Source: Actinomycetota bacterium
Lineage (GTDB): Bacteria > Actinomycetota > Acidimicrobiia > Acidimicrobiales > Microtrichaceae
Assembly (NCBI GenBank): GCA_963169245.1
Contig: CAUJEC010000048.1
Location: forward strand, 1 to 36,844
Length of the DNA stretch: 36,844 bases
Direction: 5' to 3'
The translations under genes were made by a program, and so were the position numbers. Below, one piece after another: positions 33,454 to 36,844 of this stretch; the stretch's first letter is position 1; each line of letters starts with the position of its first letter. A model generated the notes under the pieces. It did no database searches. It saw nothing but the letters and a program-made list of their open reading frames with translations, and was not told the DNA's origin.

Positions 33454-34560
33454 TCAGCTGACGCGCACGGGCATGAGCACATAACGGAACTCGTCATCGT
33501 CCATCGGTCCCATCAGAGCCGGTCGTTCCTCGTCGACGGTGTCGAGGAAGATGACCTCACCCGGCGTAGCGTCGAGGCCGTCGATCAGATAATCGGGGTT
33601 GAAAGCGACAGTGAGCTGCGCTCCGGAATAGGTGGCATCGACTGACTCGCTCGCCCTTCCTCGCTCGGGGTTCTCAGCGACGAGTTCGACGTGATCTGCA
33701 TCCAGGTTGAGTCTGACGGCGGTGGCGGTGCCAGAACTGTCCGAGACCATGAGTCGGACCCTCTTCACTGCATCGAGGAGGCTGAGGCGATCGATGATGA
33801 GGCGGTTGCTTCGCTCCAATGCGATCAGATTGCGATACGCCGGATATTGCTCTTCGATCAGTTTTGTGCGAAGTGTGACCGACCCAGTCTCGAACATGAT
33901 GTCGCTCTCGCCGATCACCAGGGTGATCTGTTCCTCGTTGCGGATGATCCGTGACAATTCGTTGAGAGCACGTGAGGGAACCAAGACCTGATCCCCTTCG
34001 CCGAGGACTGCGGCCGCAGATGGAAGGTCGCGAACCGCCAGACGATATGAATCTGTAGAGACCATCCGTATCCCGGAGTCCTCCGATGCAATCAGGACAC
34101 CGGTGAGAGTGATGCGTGTCTCATCATGTGAAGCTGCACGGACAACCTGCTTGAGGCCTTCCTCGAAGGACCTGGCGTCGATGGTGATCTGCTCCCCATC
34201 CACATCGGTGAAGTTGGGGTACTCCTCCGACGGGATCACAACGACGTCGAACTTCGAACGTCCAGCGCTGATATGTGCCTGATGTGCTTCGGCCTCGACT
34301 GTCACAGCACCGGCCTCGAGGGATCTGATTATGTCGGCAGTGAGCTTTCCTTGAAGAACCACCTCTCCGTCGGATTCTCCCGAGACCACGATCGTGGTCG
34401 TGATGGTCAGATCGAGGTCACTGCCGGTGATCGTCAGAGAATCCCCTCGAAGCACCAGATGAATTCCGACGAGTACTTGAACAGTCGGTCTTGGCGATGT
34501 CGCCCGCTGAGCGTTGCTGATTGCTTCAAGCAGGACATCTCGTTCACATCGGAACTTCAC
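33454..34560 (-). CDS. dnaN: DNA polymerase III beta subunit (sliding clamp)
   Basis: The 368-residue protein has three clamp domains. Typical segments are MKFRCERDVLLEAISNAQRATSPRPTVQVLVGIHL at the start, RLAVRDLPSAAAVLGEGDQVLVPSRALNELSRI in the middle, and the last-domain end GPMDDDEFRYVLMPVRVS. The clamp encircles DNA as a dimer and tethers polymerase III. The start is GTG 34560, with an AGAGAGAG purine tract upstream. It is separated from dnaA by 324 bp holding origin-like sequence. Confidence 0.98.
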   Translation of the reverse strand: MKFRCERDVLLEAISNAQRATSPRPTVQVLVGIHLVLRGDSLTITGSDLDLTITTTIVVSGESDGEVVLQGKLTADIIRSLEAGAVTVEAEAHQAHISAGRSKFDVVVIPSEEYPNFTDVDGEQITIDARSFEEGLKQVVRAASHDETRITLTGVLIASEDSGIRMVSTDSYRLAVRDLPSAAAVLGEGDQVLVPSRALNELSRIIRNEEQITLVIGESDIMFETGSVTLRTKLIEEQYPAYRNLIALERSNRLIIDRLSLLDAVKRVRLMVSDSSGTATAVRLNLDADHVELVAENPERGRASESVDATYSGAQLTVAFNPDYLIDGLDATPGEVIFLDTVDEERPALMGPMDDDEFRYVLMPVRVS

Positions 34561-34765
34561 TGTCTCTCTCTTTCCCCACTACTGATGCGGTTCAGGTTGT
34601 CCAATAACAAGTTGTAGTAGTTGGGCCTGTGGATTGTGGGAAACCTAGCGCAGGCCAGTAGCTGCAAGGGAGCTGGATCCACAGGATGTCCAGCGTTTCC
34701 ACCGTACAATTCTGTAATTACACCGTTGGTTGTCGATAAGTGATGTGTCCTGGTCGAATTGGCAC

Positions 34766-34796
34766 ATCGCGACCGCGCTCCCGTCGCGGTCGCGAT
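34766..34796. repeat. Perfect 12-bp inverted repeat in the dnaA-dnaN gap
   Basis: ATCGCGACCGCG (34766-34777) and CGCGGTCGCGAT (34785-34796) are separated by 7 nt. No T-run follows on either strand, so it is either a U-less terminator after dnaA or an origin structure. Confidence 0.85.
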
Positions 34797-34839
34797 CCCT
34801 ATCCCGTCAACAGGTTTTTGGGCCAACTGATCTCTCGTC

Positions 34840-34848
34840 TGTGGACAA
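34840..34848 (-). promoter_or_regulatory. DnaA box TTGTCCACA
   Basis: A perfect match, on the minus strand, to the DnaA box used in high-GC Actinobacteria. It lies 36 bp beyond the dnaA stop. Confidence 0.75.
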
Positions 34849-34884
34849 GGGGTATTGGATCTGTGATTCACAGAGGGCATATGT

Positions 34885-36294
34885 TCAGTCGCGGGCTCGA
34901 ACCATCTTGGTCAGAGCGACTACATCGTCGTATGTCTTGTGACGTTCACTCATGAGGTTGGCGATCTTCTCGCAGGAATGCATCACGGTGGAATGGTCTC
35001 GATTGCCGAACTCCTTGCCGATCTGTGGGAACGACAGGTCGGTCTCGGTCCGACATACATACATTCCGATCTGGCGGGCATGGACCAGGTCCCTCGTCCG
35101 GCTCTTCCCCAGAATCTGTTGTACCTCGACCGCGAAGAGTTCGGCGGCCTTCTCGATGATCAGGGATGCTGTGATCTGGCGGGGTTTGGTCGAGTTGATC
35201 GAATCTGCGAGTACATCTCGGGCGACATCGAGGGTCGGATTGACATTGTTCAGCGAGATGTAGGCGCAGATCTTTGTCAGCGCGCCTTCGAGTTCACGAA
35301 TGTTGTAGGTGACATGGGTCGCGATGAACTCGAGAATCTCGTCGGGAACGCGAGCTCCGGAATGTTCCTGTTTCTTTTGCAGGATCGCCAGGCGAGTCTC
35401 GAAGTCGGGCGGCTGGATGTCTGTTATGAGCCCCTGCTTGAACCGGCTACGTAGCCGATCTTCTAGTTTCGCGATTGCATCCGGTGGGCGGTCGGAACTG
35501 AGGACGATCTGTTTCTGTGCCTGCTGGAGAGTGTTGAAGGTATGGAAGAACTCCTCCTGGAGTTGCTCCTTTCCCTCCATGAACTGGATGTCGTCGACCA
35601 ACAGAACATCGATTTCACGGAACTTGCGCTTGAACTCGGCCTGTGAGTTCTGTCGGATTGCCTCGACGAACTCGTTGAGCATCGTCTCTGACGATATGTA
35701 TCTCACGGTGTAGGTCGGATAAATCTCGCGTACATAATTGGCGATGGCCAACAGGAGGTGGGTCTTGCCGAGTCCGGCGCTTCCGTAGATGAGGAAGGGG
35801 TTGTAGGCCCGGGCCGGGTTCTCGGCGACCGAAAGGGCGGCCGCATGAGGAAATCTGTTGGTCGGTCCGGTGACGAAGGTTTCGAAGGTGTACCTGTCAT
35901 CGACTAGTCCCGACACCGATGGTGAATGGCTGTAGGCCAATGAGGATCTGGGTTCCACAGAGGTCTGGTCCACTGAGCCGACATGGGCCGATCCAGAGAA
36001 CGAACCCCTTATGTGGTCGGGATCGGGTTCAGATGGGGAGATGTCGATCTCCACCTCAATGTTGATCGTCAGATTGCTGTGACCGACTGATTCGAGTGCG
36101 TGATCGATCAGGCCTAGAAATCTCGACTCGATCCGGCTCTTGACGAGTTGACTCGGTACGGTGAAGCTCAGTACGTCATCGACAAGGTCGGTGGCTACCA
36201 GATTGAGAAACGTCGAATTCCACGTGGCGTCGCTGACTTCTTCCGCCAGGGCAGCGGATGCCTCGGCCCAGACTCGCGATGCCTCGGATGTCAC
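34885..36294 (-). CDS. dnaA: Chromosomal replication initiator DnaA
   Basis: The protein has 469 residues. The N-terminal DnaB-interaction domain spans residues 1-85 (WAEASAALAEEVSDATWNSTFLN...). A linker of about 50 residues follows. The AAA+ domain starts at YTFETFVTGPTNRFPHAAAL, with Walker A GSAGLGKTHLL, Walker B VLLVDDIQFMEGKEQLQEEFFHTFN, and sensor/Arg-finger region KLEDRLRSRFKQGL. Domain IV has the DNA-binding signature FGNRDHSTVMHSCEKI. It opens oriC and recruits helicase. The start is GTG 36294, with GGAAGG 10 nt upstream. Three DnaA boxes sit over its promoter, so it probably represses itself. Confidence 0.98.
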   Translation of the reverse strand: MTSEASRVWAEASAALAEEVSDATWNSTFLNLVATDLVDDVLSFTVPSQLVKSRIESRFLGLIDHALESVGHSNLTINIEVEIDISPSEPDPDHIRGSFSGSAHVGSVDQTSVEPRSSLAYSHSPSVSGLVDDRYTFETFVTGPTNRFPHAAALSVAENPARAYNPFLIYGSAGLGKTHLLLAIANYVREIYPTYTVRYISSETMLNEFVEAIRQNSQAEFKRKFREIDVLLVDDIQFMEGKEQLQEEFFHTFNTLQQAQKQIVLSSDRPPDAIAKLEDRLRSRFKQGLITDIQPPDFETRLAILQKKQEHSGARVPDEILEFIATHVTYNIRELEGALTKICAYISLNNVNPTLDVARDVLADSINSTKPRQITASLIIEKAAELFAVEVQQILGKSRTRDLVHARQIGMYVCRTETDLSFPQIGKEFGNRDHSTVMHSCEKIANLMSERHKTYDDVVALTKMVRARD

Positions 36295-36679
36295 GTCGCC
36301 GTCCTTCCTGTGACGGGCGAGGAACTCCGGAAACGAAATTTCCTCACATGATAATTAACGGTCATCCACAAGTAATCCACAACTGTGGACAACGCGAAAC
36401 ATCTGGTCGCTTCGGAACGGTAGTTACTCTTGAACCGTGCCGCAAACGCGATCGGCGGGGGGCCGGCTTGGTTTGGTGGAACCTTGGGCAATATCCTGTT
36501 AAACCGAGTCTCTTCTCCGGGTAATCAGTCCTGTGAGACCGATTTGTTGTCATACCGGTCGCACATGCCGCAGGAGCACGGCATACATCTGCTCCTCCCT
36601 CGTCGAGACACATTCACGCATACTCAAGGCTGAGTACGCAGTATCAGAACCAGTCCGCAGAGACTCGGATGGAGATCAG
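36295..36679. other. dnaA-rpmH intergenic region with divergent promoters and DnaA boxes
   Basis: This 385-bp gap holds the dnaA promoter candidate TTACTT (36375-36370) and TATCAT (36353-36348), 16 bp apart, on the minus strand. It also holds the DnaA-box cluster, an AT-rich TGATAATTAAC stretch (36349-36359), and an inverted repeat TACTCA-AGGC-TGAGTA (36621-36636) ahead of rpmH. No other gene is seen. It could be a second part of a bipartite origin. Confidence 0.55.
36362..36392. promoter_or_regulatory. Cluster of three DnaA boxes at the dnaA promoter
   Basis: TCATCCACA (36362-36370) and TAATCCACA (36373-36381) are direct repeats 11 bp apart. TGTGGACAA (36384-36392), the reverse complement of the perfect box TTGTCCACA, is inverted relative to them. 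The second overlaps the -35 candidate of dnaA and the first lies in its spacer. Confidence 0.8.
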
Positions 36680-36814
36680 GTGAAGCGCACATTTCAACCG
36701 AATAACCTGCGTCGTGCACGCAAGCACGGCTTCAGGCACCGCATGTCAGACCGGTCCGGTCAGGCGATCATCAAATCACGTCGCCGTAAGGGCCGTCACC
36801 GCCTGTCGGCCTGA
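36680..36814 (+). CDS. rpmH: Ribosomal protein L34 (bL34)
   Basis: The 44-residue protein matches the family length and sequence throughout ([21 protein letters not shown], then [18 protein letters not shown]). It is a component of the large ribosomal subunit. The start is GTG 36680, with GGAG 5 nt upstream; an in-frame upstream extension from 36533 is not coding. rnpA is expected next, but the window ends 30 bp downstream. Confidence 0.97.
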   Translation: MKRTFQPNNLRRARKHGFRHRMSDRSGQAIIKSRRRKGRHRLSA

Positions 36815-36844
36815 GTCCGGCGGCTTTGTCCGGGCTTGACCAGT

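Larger units (their letters stand above)
34561..34884. other. dnaA-dnaN intergenic region, candidate oriC part
   Basis: This 324-bp gene-free region sits at the usual actinobacterial origin position. It holds one perfect DnaA box (TTGTCCACA, minus strand, 34840-34848), several boxes with two mismatches (34597-34605, 34628-34636, 34635-34643, 34675-34683), an AT-rich stretch (34703-34721), a 12-bp inverted repeat (34766-34796), and the palindrome CTGTGA-T-TCACAG (34861-34873). An actual origin is inference. Confidence 0.6.

Overview
The window is a GC-rich actinobacterial chromosome segment ending at the replication-initiation locus. Reading from the right, the order is rpmH, dnaA, dnaN, recF, a DUF721/DciA-like gene, gyrB, gyrA, a TadE-like gene, a DUF3566 membrane-protein gene and tRNA-Ile. 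That order is typical of Actinomycetota. DUF3566 next to gyrA, DnaA boxes of the TTGTCCACA type, tRNAs without encoded CCA, GTG/TTG starts and a FliA/WhiG sigma factor all fit. I lean towards a deep-branching lineage such as Acidimicrobiia, but that is inference.

Layout. 1-3512: a large partial membrane protein (minus strand), a membrane protein with a beta-rich tail, and a SnoaL/NTF2-like protein. 3506-6418: a minus-strand restriction-modification-like operon (ribbon-helix-helix regulator, beta-class N4/N6 DNA methyltransferase with an extra nuclease-like C-terminal domain, nuclease-like partner). 6670-9762: hemerythrin-like protein, an orphan family-5 substrate-binding lipoprotein, and a metallophosphoesterase. 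9976-13237: a doubtful small ORF, tRNA-Arg, a formylglycine-generating enzyme, FMN-dependent L-lactate dehydrogenase and a flavodoxin-fold protein. 13312-15227: two divergent alpha/beta hydrolases, one Ser-type and one Asp-type. 15301-19264: a DrrAB-type ABC exporter divergent from a NarL-family two-component system. 19297-20767: a toxin-antitoxin cassette between 82-bp direct repeats. 20686-23334: acyl-CoA thioesterase II, a HisN-like phosphatase and an orphan metal-type ABC ATPase. 23465-25889: WhiG/FliA-type sigma factor, a Rossmann-fold dehydrogenase-like protein and an overlapping 45-residue membrane peptide. 25981-36814: tRNA-Ile and the origin cluster.

The most unusual object is the segment 19297-20767. 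An antitoxin/PIN-toxin pair sits between two 82-bp copies of the 3' end of the thioesterase gene. The repeat begins exactly at the stop codon, and its two mismatches are both synonymous. This looks like insertion at a gene end by an element that carries a replacement gene end, yet no integrase is present.

Other points of interest: the methyltransferase-nuclease fusion; two long hairpins of unknown role; resistance-associated residues at the quinolone sites of both gyrase subunits; DnaA boxes on both sides of dnaA; a sigma-28-like promoter in front of the sigma gene; and five genes with a -10 box 6-8 nt before the start codon, suggesting leaderless transcripts.
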